A stretch of DNA of 64,000 nucleotides from Halorussus rarus (GTDB taxonomy: Archaea > Halobacteriota > Halobacteria > Halobacteriales > Haladaptataceae), in NCBI RefSeq assembly GCF_003369835.1, contig NZ_QPMJ01000001.1, forward strand, positions 1,015,589-1,079,588, written 5' to 3'. The translations under genes were made by a program, and so were the position numbers. This document shows, piece after piece, positions 43,476-52,513 of the stretch. The notes beneath the pieces were generated by a model. It saw only the letters and a list, made by a program, of their open reading frames with translations, had not been told where the DNA came from and did not search any database. The stretch's first letter is position 1. Each line of letters opens with the position of its first letter.

Positions 43476-44870
43476 TTACAATACTGCTCCTGGTGATTCC
43501 GGATACTGAATGATTTTCACGTCTTCGTCGCGGTTAGCGGGTGTTTCGCGCGCTAACTCGTCGACGAACAGCAGCCCCTTGACATCGACTGACTCCAGTA
43601 GGTCTTCTGCGGATTCAACGTACTCATCAGTCGCCGACTGTTTGACAAACGCCATGTACTCCAGTAGTTCCCGGAGCCCGGTTGCGACGTAGTCGGTATT
43701 CTGCGTGTACTTCACTTCACCAAGGAACACTTGTTCAAGTTCCATCCCGCCAGGCTCTGTCTCTCGGTATCTCTCTAAAACGATATCAGGACGGCCGCCC
43801 CACAGTGAATCACTGCCGCCACGCCCAAGCAGATCCTCAGAAATCGTTTGCCACCGGGAGAGCACCTCGTTCATACGGTACAAGTACCCGTCAGGCTCGA
43901 TATCTTCAGAGCCAATTGATTCGCTGAATGAAAGCCCTTGACCGGTCGCATCGTGAGACAAGACGAACCGTGACCCGTCCTGGTCCCACGTAGCAATCGT
44001 CGACGGACTATCTCGACTGTCAGTCAACACCCGATACTCCACGCCCTCGTACGAATCAAGTACGCGGAACACCCAGTACAGTTCGAACAGTGTGTCCGTG
44101 TTCGCTGGCGCAATGAGTGTGTGATTCAATATATCGCGCGCCTCGGTACTGTCCAACTCGTGGTTCATCAACTGCCGATACCGATCCAGCAAGACCGCTG
44201 CATCCTGATAGAACTGCGAGCGCGAGCGCTTGACTGACTCGATGGTCCTGTCTGTGATATCGGTATCAGCGACGTTGATCCGCTGCAGGTAGATGTTCTG
44301 CTCGTAAATCCGGTCAAGCATCTCCGCTGCTGACTCTACACCCCGACCACTCCCACCTGTGTGCGGCATCACCCATTCGTTCAGCCAGTCATACCCCTCC
44401 GGGTTGTCCAGCGCGTACGCAAGGTCATCCGTAACGATCTCGTGAATAATCGTCAGTAACCGTTTCAGCACGAGATTCTCGTCGATGTTATAGTGCTCTT
44501 CAGGCTGCGTACACACAAACAGCGGCTCATCCAGCCGACCAGCGCGTGCCCGTGTCTTCACCGTTCCCTGCCAGTCAATCTGTCCGCGGATCTCACCACG
44601 GTACTGGAACGACTCCGGAGCGGTTGTCGTCTTCATCTGCCGAATCCGATCCTCCAACTGCCGCATAAAATCCAGGACACCGACTTCCGAGCTGTCGTCT
44701 TCAGCATCGGTCAAGACGAAGTGAATCCGAAGCAGCGTTTCGATGTCGTCGATATCAAGATCCGCATGCGCCGACCCGATGACTCGATCGAATCGAACGC
44801 CTTTCCGAAGATACGTCTGAAAATCATCGGCAATCTCTCCCAACAACGCCTCTTCAGTCGTCTTCGCCAT
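43476..44870 (-). CDS. McrC-like PD-(D/E)XK nuclease subunit
   Basis: A 464-residue protein whose start lies 6 bases after the stop of the McrB-like gene, so the two form an operon. The N-terminal two thirds are helical, with NIDENLVLKRLLTIIHEIV and RQLMNHELDSTEARDIL like McrC/DUF2357-type proteins. The C-terminal nuclease core reads WGGRPDIVLERY (catalytic Asp about residue 365) and FLGEVKYTQN (Glu, Lys about residues 386-388). In the McrBC system the McrB motor translocates DNA and McrC cuts. Here the recognised modification would be defined by the McrB-fused EVE domains. Confidence 0.75.
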   Translation of the reverse strand: MAKTTEEALLGEIADDFQTYLRKGVRFDRVIGSAHADLDIDDIETLLRIHFVLTDAEDDSSEVGVLDFMRQLEDRIRQMKTTTAPESFQYRGEIRGQIDWQGTVKTRARAGRLDEPLFVCTQPEEHYNIDENLVLKRLLTIIHEIVTDDLAYALDNPEGYDWLNEWVMPHTGGSGRGVESAAEMLDRIYEQNIYLQRINVADTDITDRTIESVKRSRSQFYQDAAVLLDRYRQLMNHELDSTEARDILNHTLIAPANTDTLFELYWVFRVLDSYEGVEYRVLTDSRDSPSTIATWDQDGSRFVLSHDATGQGLSFSESIGSEDIEPDGYLYRMNEVLSRWQTISEDLLGRGGSDSLWGGRPDIVLERYRETEPGGMELEQVFLGEVKYTQNTDYVATGLRELLEYMAFVKQSATDEYVESAEDLLESVDVKGLLFVDELARETPANRDEDVKIIQYPESPGAVL

Positions 44871-44876
44871 CTTCAG

Positions 44877-47510
44877 TTACTCTCCCCCACCCGGCTGCAG
44901 GTCAATCTGGAAGAAATCACGTGCAACTGTCCACAACTCACCCGTCTCGTCGTCAACAATCTCGTCAAGCGCCCCGATCAGCTGCTCTAACTCGTTTCGC
45001 CGCAGCCCCTCCAACTGCGGAAACACGTACATAATTATCGGCGAAACATAATCCGCGGTCCCCGTTGAGGAAGCAGCTGCAACGTGTTCATAAATGTCTT
45101 CAACGATGGCTGGCCCGATAGCTCGCTGCTCATTAACCGCTCGCCAAATACGCCCGACCGTCTCGTAGTGCTGGTCTGCATCCGGCACGCCACCGTTTGC
45201 CGCCCAGACTGCGACATAGTCCGCGACAAGTGATTCGAGTGCAGAATCATCACCATCCTCACGGGCAGGCAAATCAGGAATTCCAACAGGGACGAACGCC
45301 CAACGCCGCATAAACGCGTAACTCATCTCGTACAGCGACGTCTTGTCGAGCGTGTTCATCGTCGCCAGCATCCGCCAGTCCTCAGGGATGAAAAACCGGT
45401 TCTGCCCGATCTCCTCGTGGCCACGGGACGCGTCGAGGATTTCAATCGGATCCCCGTCAGCGTCATCGAACGGTAACGTGACGCTCTCTCCCGTCAACGC
45501 CGAGAACAACGACCCGAATGCCTTGTCGATATCTGCCCGGTTGAGTTCGTCAATGACCAACCACTCATTCGCTGGAGTCCCGTCGCCATCTGCTTGGAAC
45601 CGGTCCAACACAACACCCGGCTCGAATTCAAGCGTGTTCTGCGTGGTCGTTTGATACCCGCCGACCGTGTCGAACGTCGACCAATCAGCCGACGCTGTCA
45701 CGAGCTCGTATTTATCTTCCCCGACTGTCTCCTCACACACCTGACGTGCCAGCTTTGTCTTCCCAGTTCCCGGTGGGCCAAACAACAAAACATGATTCCC
45801 GTTTGCTAACGCTTGCTCCACCCGTGACCGAATTCGCTCCCATTCCTCCTCCGGGAAATGCAAGTGCTCCTGCTCAACCGCAATCTCCGAGTCCGGGACC
45901 GTAAGCTCCGAAGCAAAGTCATCAAACCGCGTCATTTCGCATAACTCCAGAATCCGCTCGTACTCACCCTCTGTGAGTTGCGTGATGACGAAGCTGTTGT
46001 CAGATTCAACGAGTCGGCTTCCATCTAACTCCGCGTCTGACTTCACATCCCGCCAACTTGCTCCATCTACTGACTCCTCCCATTGGAGCGTGATGCCTTG
46101 CACGGGTTCAGAATTACCGGACGTAGAAGCCTCCTCGTGAAATCCACGCACAACATGCGCTCGCCCGACAATCTCCTTCACCGGCGCAATCTGATATATT
46201 AATACCTGATCCCCTGGCATCGCCTCCTGATACGCCTCCAGATTCCGTCGCGTTTCACCAGCTGAATTTGTCACCTGATAAAACGACTCACCGCCCTCTT
46301 GATGCCAGTCAGTTGCCTCAGCATTCACCCAGAAGTACTGCGTTTCCCCTTCCGGCTCCGGCGGTTCTATTCCTGCTGCGTCCAAAAGAAATGCACCAGC
46401 TTCCGGTGTGAGGTGGCAAAGATACGCCTGCAACACCTTCCCAGCGTCATTCAATGGGTACCTGGTTTTCTCCTGCCGGACCTCCGGATCAAGCAGCCCG
46501 TCCCGAATCTCGTTTAGCGGCACTGGATCACTTAATCGGTCTGTCGACAGATTGACGAAGAAGTGTTGTTCACCGTCGAATTCATCCTGATACGCTTCCG
46601 CCTCAACGACTGAACACGCACGGATCTCCTGATTCGCGTAGTGGAAAACGACATCCCCCGGATCCAAAACTGTGAGATCGCGTTGCCACTTCGTATCCGT
46701 TGATCGAAGATACTCCCCATCTAATTCTTCGTCGTGTGTTTGATTCACCCAATAAAAATCGATGTCGTCCGCGACGTCAGGTAATGCATCGGGTTCGACT
46801 GCGTCAGGAGCGAGAAGATCGCTCCAACTCCAAATCATCGTTTGGACGTGCAGCATCGACGGGTCCTCCACCCGCCCTTCAAGCCGCGTTAACAGTTGCG
46901 CACACGCCTCGTTTAATTCCTGATACTGACGCGCATTGAACCCTTGATTCACCTTATAGTCCGCGAACTCACCGAAGAAATCCCGCATCTGCGTCCACTT
47001 GTAGTGAACATACTGATCTGGATGGACAAACATCAGAAGACACCCACCGAGTCCAAGCAGCGAACCAGGCGCACTCCCAGCTTCCACATCCGCGTAGAAC
47101 TCCCGAAACCGGTCTAACCGCTCAACGAGATCTTCAGTCGGATCAAAGAAAAACGAAAGCGTATCCGCAGTTGCTTCAACGTCCGCTTCAGAAACCTCTT
47201 TGAACTCATGCCACGCTACACCGCCATTCTGCCCACCACCTAACATATACGCCGGGATTTTCGTGTCGATACTCACCTGCTCATCAAGAACTTCAAGCAG
47301 CACCGGAACATCACTCGGCGATAACTCCGTCACCTCCGTGTCCGCTAAGAATTCTGCTTCCAAATGCCGCTGATAATCCCATTTCCACGTCTCCCACCCA
47401 ACAGGCGACGCCGCACCTTCCTCATACCCACCAGCATCCCACACCTCAACAAACCGATCAACAACATTATCGATTCCATCAAACACAATCTCAGAAGACG
47501 ATTCACTCAT
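44877..47510 (-). CDS. McrB-like AAA+ motor with two EVE-type domains
   Basis: An 877-residue protein. The N-terminal 245 residues contain a conserved block around GGGQNGGVAWHEF and LLGLGGCLLMFVHPDQYVHY. Two EVE (PUA-like, modified-base-binding) domains follow: DFYWVNQTHDEELD to about 345 and QYFWVNAEATDWHQ to about 520. The AAA_5 motor has Walker A LLFGPPGTGKTKLAR (576-590), Walker B WLVIDELNRADIDKAFG, and MLATMNTLDKTSLYEM with the MRRW arginine region. EVE domains bind modified cytosines, so this is a modification-dependent (type IV) restriction motor with two readers. The following gene encodes its McrC-like nuclease. Transcription is probably leaderless from its own promoter. Confidence 0.86.
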   Translation of the reverse strand: MSESSSEIVFDGIDNVVDRFVEVWDAGGYEEGAASPVGWETWKWDYQRHLEAEFLADTEVTELSPSDVPVLLEVLDEQVSIDTKIPAYMLGGGQNGGVAWHEFKEVSEADVEATADTLSFFFDPTEDLVERLDRFREFYADVEAGSAPGSLLGLGGCLLMFVHPDQYVHYKWTQMRDFFGEFADYKVNQGFNARQYQELNEACAQLLTRLEGRVEDPSMLHVQTMIWSWSDLLAPDAVEPDALPDVADDIDFYWVNQTHDEELDGEYLRSTDTKWQRDLTVLDPGDVVFHYANQEIRACSVVEAEAYQDEFDGEQHFFVNLSTDRLSDPVPLNEIRDGLLDPEVRQEKTRYPLNDAGKVLQAYLCHLTPEAGAFLLDAAGIEPPEPEGETQYFWVNAEATDWHQEGGESFYQVTNSAGETRRNLEAYQEAMPGDQVLIYQIAPVKEIVGRAHVVRGFHEEASTSGNSEPVQGITLQWEESVDGASWRDVKSDAELDGSRLVESDNSFVITQLTEGEYERILELCEMTRFDDFASELTVPDSEIAVEQEHLHFPEEEWERIRSRVEQALANGNHVLLFGPPGTGKTKLARQVCEETVGEDKYELVTASADWSTFDTVGGYQTTTQNTLEFEPGVVLDRFQADGDGTPANEWLVIDELNRADIDKAFGSLFSALTGESVTLPFDDADGDPIEILDASRGHEEIGQNRFFIPEDWRMLATMNTLDKTSLYEMSYAFMRRWAFVPVGIPDLPAREDGDDSALESLVADYVAVWAANGGVPDADQHYETVGRIWRAVNEQRAIGPAIVEDIYEHVAAASSTGTADYVSPIIMYVFPQLEGLRRNELEQLIGALDEIVDDETGELWTVARDFFQIDLQPGGGE

Positions 47511-47533
47511 TCATCAACACTGTCTCATCTACT

Positions 47534-47543
47534 CGCTTAAACG
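47534..47543 (-). promoter_or_regulatory. TATA-like box of the McrBC-like operon
   Basis: On the minus strand CGTTTAAGCG lies 24-33 bases upstream of the McrB-like start at 47510. Confidence 0.5.
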
Positions 47544-47569
47544 TACCCCAACGAAAATACGACGAGGAG

Positions 47570-47970
47570 TCATTCTGGCCACAGGGACTCTCGTGGGTGG
47601 GGTAAGTATCGTCCAACGGGCCCAGTCGTTCGCAAGTTCACCATCTGAGTTACCGGCAGAATTCCAAGATGCCAGTCTATGATCACCACCTCTGCTGCGT
47701 ATTCCAGGTCTGGGGTTCGGCGGCCGCGGTGCTCTGCAACGACGTTGTATAACGCCTTGAGCGTAGATGTCGTGATGGTCGCTTCGACGTCGTCACTTAC
47801 ATCGCACGTAACATGTTCGTCAATGAACCATGCCGCGGCCCTGTATGCTTCAATGTAGAGGGGGCCTCTTCGTGATCTCGGTAACCTTGGGCATAGAGCA
47901 CGAAGAGGACGTAATTGGCGTATTTACCAGGACGTAGTGGATTTGCTGGAGGTGGCGCATCTCAGATAAG
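47570..47970 (-). pseudogene. Frameshifted remnant of an unknown gene
   Basis: The minus strand shows protein-like text in two adjacent frames with no ATG start. The upstream part reads DAPPPANPLRPGKYANYVLF, then YAQGYRDHEEAP; after the five-base C run at 47860-47864 (G on the plus strand) the frame moves by one base and continues LYIEAYRAAAWFIDEHVTC, STLKALYNVVAEHRGRR and WHLGILPVTQ, ending in TGA at 47570-47572. Adding one base to the C run restores a single frame. A TGA precedes the first part, so the 5' end is also missing. It may be a decayed gene or a homopolymer sequence error. I do not recognise the family. Confidence 0.6.
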
Positions 47971-48089
47971 ATATTATTGATGTTATGTGTGGGCGACACA
48001 AAAAGATGCTCAACAATCCGGGCACCGATAACTACCGGAACATTTTGGAAGCCTGGCTGAGTGAATGATGACGTAATAATAACCGCCCC

Positions 48090-49790
48090 ATGAATTTAAC
48101 TAAATTTCAAGTCGAGACATTCAAACCGATAGAAGAGGACGGCTTCGAATCGATTGAAGAACTCTCAGTACTGATCGGAAAAAACGACGCAGGCAAATCG
48201 TCGTTTCTGGAAGCGGTTAGGATCTTCCTCAAGGAGAAGGGGAAGCCCGAGCCCAGTCACTTCCACATGCGCGAAGCGGAGGAGATCGTCTTCTCTGGCC
48301 GCTTCGAAGGAGTGCCAGATGAACTCTCAGAGCAGCTCACTGATTCTGTCGACACGTCGGACGGGACTCTGAAAATCGTCCGAAAGTACAGCGAGAATGG
48401 GGAGCGGGCTCCATCCCGAACGACACTATTGGGAGAAGACGAGCAGGAAACGCTAGGTTCCGGGACAATCGTAAAGGATGGCGAAGAACTCAATAAGGTT
48501 CCGTCACGTGAGCGAATCTGGTCATACCTTCCCGAACCTATCTACATTCCCGCGGAGCGGAATATCTCCGAGCAGACAAAGTTCAAGTCAGACACCTGGA
48601 TCGACCGCCTGCTGAGTCCCCTCCTCAACGATAGCGAGTCGCTCAGCGCAAAGCGCGAATCACTGGAGGAGGAACTTCAAGACGAGATGGGGGTTCTCTC
48701 CGGTCTAATCGAAGACCGACTGGTGAGCCGACTGGACTCGATCAGTGAAGTGGAAGTTGATCCTGGGGCAATTGACTTGGGAAAAGCGTTCACTCCCTCG
48801 ATTACGGTCAAGGATCACTCGACCGAAACGTCAGTCCCGGTTGGAGAACGAGGCTCGGGAGTGGGGAGCATGTTCGTTCTTTCACTGGTTGAGGCTTACC
48901 GAGAACGGCACGTTGACGAGGGGTATTTCCTACTCTTCGAAGAGCCCGGAGTTTGGCTCCACCCAGAAGCGAAACGAGAGATGCTGGGCTCGCTTAAACA
49001 GATTGCCCAGTCCGGGGGACAAATAATGCTATCCACACACTCACCTATCTTCATCGATCGTCGAGGTCATGGAGACCTCCATCTTGTGCAACGAGAAGGC
49101 GGAAAAACATCGATTCGGATGATCAACGAAGACTATCTCTCCGCAGTAGAGGAACTTGGCGCTCGAAACAGTGACATCCTCCAAAGCGACTTCGTCATCT
49201 ACACTGAGGGCCCCAGTGACGCGAGTATTCTCAGAACCGTGGCACGAGAGTACGTAGAAGACTGGGAGCGGAAGAACATCACAATTCAGCACCTCGGGGG
49301 GACAGGCAACATCCAGAGCTGCAACCCGGAAGACTTGCAAGGGATCAATCACAACTTCTGCTTCTTGCTGGACAGCGACCGCCGGTCCGAAGATACCCGT
49401 CCTTCAGATACCGTACAACAGATTCAGGACGACTGTAGAGAACTTCGAGCATTCGTTCATATCCTGGAAAAACGGGAGATCGAGAACTACTTTTCGCCGA
49501 CTGGAATCAACCAAACGCTCGGTCTCGACGTAGGTCCAGATTTCGTTGGAAGCTACGAGGACATCCCCGAGAAACTCCATTCAGAGATTGCAGAGACACA
49601 TATTGGGGAGGAGGGAGCATCCGTAGAGGATCGACAGTGTGACGCGTGCGGCAATATCACTGCTCCTGACGCTGGCAGGCAATATGACAAGAAACGGGGC
49701 ACAGAAATCGTCGAAGCGATGTACAGGGAAGGCGAAGAAATCGAGGAACTTCACGATTTCTTAGATCGCGTCGCTGAACAGTTGTCATAG
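48090..49790 (+). CDS. OLD-family ATPase with C-terminal TOPRIM nuclease domain
   Basis: A 566-residue protein. The ABC/AAA-type ATPase begins LTKFQVETFKPIEE with P-loop LIGKNDAGKSSFLEA (28-42), the PIYIPAERNIS region, signature-like ERGSGVGSMFVLSL, Walker B YFLLFEEPGVWLHPEA and switch MLSTHSPIFID. The C-terminal TOPRIM part has FVIYTEGPSDASIL (Glu) and FCFLLDSDRRSED (Asp-x-Asp), so a metal-dependent nuclease is expected. A four-Cys-like segment QCDACGNITAP sits near residue 520. Solitary OLD proteins act in phage defence; a paired UvrD-like helicase (GajB) or reverse transcriptase is not adjacent, so Gabija or retron membership is not supported. Confidence 0.85.
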   Translation: MNLTKFQVETFKPIEEDGFESIEELSVLIGKNDAGKSSFLEAVRIFLKEKGKPEPSHFHMREAEEIVFSGRFEGVPDELSEQLTDSVDTSDGTLKIVRKYSENGERAPSRTTLLGEDEQETLGSGTIVKDGEELNKVPSRERIWSYLPEPIYIPAERNISEQTKFKSDTWIDRLLSPLLNDSESLSAKRESLEEELQDEMGVLSGLIEDRLVSRLDSISEVEVDPGAIDLGKAFTPSITVKDHSTETSVPVGERGSGVGSMFVLSLVEAYRERHVDEGYFLLFEEPGVWLHPEAKREMLGSLKQIAQSGGQIMLSTHSPIFIDRRGHGDLHLVQREGGKTSIRMINEDYLSAVEELGARNSDILQSDFVIYTEGPSDASILRTVAREYVEDWERKNITIQHLGGTGNIQSCNPEDLQGINHNFCFLLDSDRRSEDTRPSDTVQQIQDDCRELRAFVHILEKREIENYFSPTGINQTLGLDVGPDFVGSYEDIPEKLHSEIAETHIGEEGASVEDRQCDACGNITAPDAGRQYDKKRGTEIVEAMYREGEEIEELHDFLDRVAEQLS

Positions 49791-49901
49791 TCATTCTTCG
49801 AATAGTTTCTGTTAACTTTTAGTAGCTAACTCTTCGATTGTTTCCCGATTGAGCGACTCGACCATCTTATACCGAACACGGTAACGGGGGTACGATTCTC
49901 A

Positions 49902-50219
49902 GTCCTCACGCCAACTAAAGAGTTTCCGGACGGCGACACCTGCGGCCTCGGCTCCGCCCGTGCCATCTACGAGAACTTCGAAGCCCTCGCCGAACGCGCC
50001 CGCGACCAACTCCGCGACTGCCACTGCGGCCAACCCAACGGCTGCCCCGCCTGCACCTTCGACGAAAACTGCGGCAACGATAACAAACCCCTCCTCCGCG
50101 CCTCCGCCATCGACGTCCTCAACCAACTCCTCGGCGCGGAAGACCGCGACGGGCTCGCCGAACACCTCCCCGACGACGAACACGGCAGCGACCGCCGCCC
50201 CGTCGTCTTCTACTCCTAA
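49902..50219 (+). pseudogene. 3' remnant of a DUF1998-type DEAD/DEAH helicase gene
   Basis: The plus-strand frame ending in TAA at 50217-50219 reads FPDGDTCGLGSARAIYENFE, then LRDCHCGQPNGCPACTFDEN, CGNDNKPLLRASAIDVL and ends RRPVVFYS. Four spaced cysteines followed by CGNDN and a leucine-rich helix are the signature of the C-terminal DUF1998 zinc-binding part of MrfA/Hrq1-like helicases. There is no ATG at the beginning and the rest of the helicase is absent, so this is a truncated remnant. The sense strand is A/C-rich, like the genes at 52.5-54.5 kb, unlike its immediate neighbours. Confidence 0.7.
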
Positions 50220-50232
50220 AACAAGATCCGGA

Positions 50233-51117
50233 TTACGTCGATTCCAAACTAGGATTGAGCTTCAATCGGTATAGATCTACATTATCATCCGCTACTGCAC
50301 GCTTCACCCGTGTAGAGAAGTCCTCCGCGATCAGGATACCTCGTACCTCCTCCTCATCCTGAGTCTCACGCTTCAAATCATTCATATATCCCTTGATCTG
50401 ACCAACTGCACTATCGTCTGCCTCGCCCTTTTTCAGCTCCACAACTACCCAGCCATCCGAATCTTCAGCGAGGACATCGATATCACCAACAGGAATCGGA
50501 GATTCATGCTCTGTAACCGTGAGGCCACTATCTATTTTCTGAAGATTCCTCATCGCCCAAACATGCATATCGTCCTCCGATGATCCTAGCGAGATCGTCG
50601 ATTCAATTTCCTCGGTCGGAATCTCTGGTGCTCGATTCACCGCCGCTTTGAGATCCTCCCGGGAACCACCAAAGTTAGCTAATGTAGCTGGCGTATAGAC
50701 TTGAGGGCAGTCAGAGGGCAGTTCGTCCTTAGATACTGGAGTGCCCCAGTCATACCATCTGACGGTACGGTGGTATCGATGGTCATCGAATGGCAGGTTG
50801 GGGTGCCTAACGTATTCCGGCTCACCGACCTCACCAACGCCCACTACCAGTCCTTTCGGATTCGGTGCATAGACGATCACTGTGTCGCCTTTGCGCATTC
50901 CATCTCCGCGTTTTGTCTTACCCAGAAAACGGGCTACTTGGCGGCCAGCGCCCGCATCCTTGCTTTTATCTACGATCTTCTCTGCGCTTTGATCCCGGAA
51001 ATCACCAACTGAGCGTGCCCACCCGACCGTGACAATGTCCTGTTCAAGCCAATCGATAGCTAACGACCCACCATGGCCAGCGGTCATCCTCCACCAATTG
51101 ATATCTTGATTTACCAT
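50233..51117 (-). CDS. PUA-like domain fused to NucS/DUF91-type nuclease
   Basis: A 294-residue protein. The N-terminal half (about 1-130) is an EVE/PUA-like reader with WWRMTAGHGGSLAIDWLEQD, IVTVGWARSVGDF and KGDTVIVYAPNPKGLVVGVG. The C-terminal half matches the catalytic domain of NucS/EndoMS (DUF91): PVGDIDVLAED (Asp212/214), WVVVELKKGEADD (Glu227, Lys229), then Gln240 in VGQIKGYMNDLKRE. The metal-dependent active site looks complete. NucS alone cuts mismatches, but here the clamp-binding N-domain is replaced by the reader, so a modification-dependent restriction role is more likely. It is divergent from the epsilon-like gene. Confidence 0.8.
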   Translation of the reverse strand: MVNQDINWWRMTAGHGGSLAIDWLEQDIVTVGWARSVGDFRDQSAEKIVDKSKDAGAGRQVARFLGKTKRGDGMRKGDTVIVYAPNPKGLVVGVGEVGEPEYVRHPNLPFDDHRYHRTVRWYDWGTPVSKDELPSDCPQVYTPATLANFGGSREDLKAAVNRAPEIPTEEIESTISLGSSEDDMHVWAMRNLQKIDSGLTVTEHESPIPVGDIDVLAEDSDGWVVVELKKGEADDSAVGQIKGYMNDLKRETQDEEEVRGILIAEDFSTRVKRAVADDNVDLYRLKLNPSLEST

Positions 51118-51245
51118 AGCACGACGAACTTGTAGAACTCATTTAAATTTGAATGTCCAGACATCGGTAGTAGGAATATTCCAGTATGACTGTGAGCAAT
51201 TTGGCAATAAATTAGTCCGGGTAAACGTTATACTGTAGCTGGTAG

Positions 51246-51254
51246 CTATTTTAG
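51246..51254 (+). promoter_or_regulatory. TATA-like box of the epsilon-like gene
   Basis: CTATTTTAG lies 20-28 bases before the GTG at 51274, which fits a leaderless transcript starting at or near GTG. Confidence 0.4.
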
Positions 51255-51273
51255 TTGTAGTTGGAATATTGCC

Positions 51274-51888
51274 GTGAGTGAGAAATTCACCGCCGGGGAT
51301 CAAACTGAGTCAGAGGAGGCAGATAGTTCGCAAGTCGATGAAACCCCGGAGCTCCAGCCCTCCCGTCAACAGGAGCGTGACCATTCCCCGGATGCGTATT
51401 CCTCGGGGTATGATCCGTTTGGTGAGACTCGCGTCGGCATTGGTAGTGCTGGCGGAGAGGTAGAGAAACTCATTCGGCACAATGAAGGCCGGCATCGTTC
51501 TGACGGCAATCACAGTACCCGTGAGGCAATCCGCGATAAGGTTCGTGTGACCGAGGCTTTCTGCTCTGCGCTCGATATCCCCGCCCATCAGCAACAAGCG
51601 GCAGTCACCGCGATGGCGACGATGAATCTTGATCGATTCGGTCGGCAGAAACGCCTGTCAAAAGTTGCCCTCGCCACGATCAAAGTCGTCGTCGAGTGGG
51701 ACCGGTTTAATCGGATTCCTGATGAGGCATTGCCGGACCTCGATGCCGACCGACTCCCGCCGCGGATGCTGGAACAAGACGATTTCCAAACTCTGCTGGA
51801 GGAACAAGAGGTTTCGAAATCCGATCTCTATAGCGTTTCACAACTCGTCAAACGCGAACTCAAAAAACACGATCACTTCCCACTATGA
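51274..51888 (+). CDS. Haloarchaeal protein resembling RNA polymerase 'epsilon'-annotated family
   Basis: A 204-residue protein starting with GTG. The first 90 residues are disordered and acidic. The second half is helical with a pattern I associate with haloarchaeal proteins annotated as RNA polymerase subunit epsilon: FCSALDIPAHQQQAAVTAM, LDRFGRQKRLSKVALATIKVVV and an end segment FQTLLEEQEVS, KSDLYSVSQLVKREL. The helical core resembles a cyclin/TFB-like repeat. The true role is not established, and mobile elements often carry copies. It is not obviously co-transcribed with anything; a 625-base non-coding stretch follows. Confidence 0.5.
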   Translation: MSEKFTAGDQTESEEADSSQVDETPELQPSRQQERDHSPDAYSSGYDPFGETRVGIGSAGGEVEKLIRHNEGRHRSDGNHSTREAIRDKVRVTEAFCSALDIPAHQQQAAVTAMATMNLDRFGRQKRLSKVALATIKVVVEWDRFNRIPDEALPDLDADRLPPRMLEQDDFQTLLEEQEVSKSDLYSVSQLVKRELKKHDHFPL

Positions 51889-52513
51889 CTGCGGCTTCGT
51901 GCCCGCCGAATTCGCCAAAGAAGCCTCATCGGACAACGGTACTCCCCTATTTCTGCCGGTAAATGCTCAATGGTTATTATATGTGGGTCCAGAATATTCG
52001 GGAATAATTTTCTTTTAAGTATTCCCTGCGACAATATGCGAGATGAGGGTCGTCGGTCGTCGGTTCCGCCATAAGGCGGAGCGACGGCCTGCTGCCAATT
52101 ATCGCGCGAAGTTCGCCAGCCCTTCGTTAAGCAGGGTACCCAGTTTGGCCCCTTTGTAACACCTATTCCGAAGTGGCCAGTTCACGAGGACTCTGACTCT
52201 GCTTCAGCCACGAAGGGGTTACTACATTACGCACGCGAGCTTCGAGGCTTCGACCCAGCCAACCGCTTCGGTGTACATTCCATCGTACGCGCGAGGTTCA
52301 CGCATCGCTTCTCGTCGTTAGCCAGCGACATCCCTTAGAGACCCTTCGACACTCCCTCAGAGAGCTCCATCCCTCTCGACGGCTCACCTCGAAGGGTTTC
52401 CTCAACAGTCTGTATCACCGCGCCCAGTGGCAACACTGGCCAGCGCAGATACACTCCCTACGCAGCCACTGGCACTCAGACGACGACGCATCACCACGCG
52501 ACTCCTTCGATCA
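51889..52513 (+). other. Non-coding stretch with hairpins (candidate structured RNA or regulatory region)
   Basis: About 625 bases without a convincing gene. It holds a perfect 6-bp stem with four-base loop, TCCGCC-ATAA-GGCGGA (52065-52080), followed by several interleaved complementary segments: CCCCTTT near 52155 with GAAGGGG near 52214, and CCCTTCG near 52340 with CGAAGGG near 52392. The first 130 bases after the preceding stop are AT-rich. Nothing matches a known RNA family to my eye. It precedes a three-gene unit whose first start (52514) has no nearby ribosome-binding site. Confidence 0.4.

Noticed and set aside
28693..49790. A Gabija pair from the OLD protein and the UvrD-like helicase
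   Set aside because: The genes are 16 kb apart on opposite strands, and the helicase belongs to an AddA-type operon with its own nuclease.
23540..50219. A DISARM system (methyltransferase, PLD protein and DUF1998 remnant are all present)
   Set aside because: The helicases DrmA or DrmD are absent, the DUF1998 gene is only a fragment 20 kb away, and the PLD proteins are fused to ATPases unlike DrmC.
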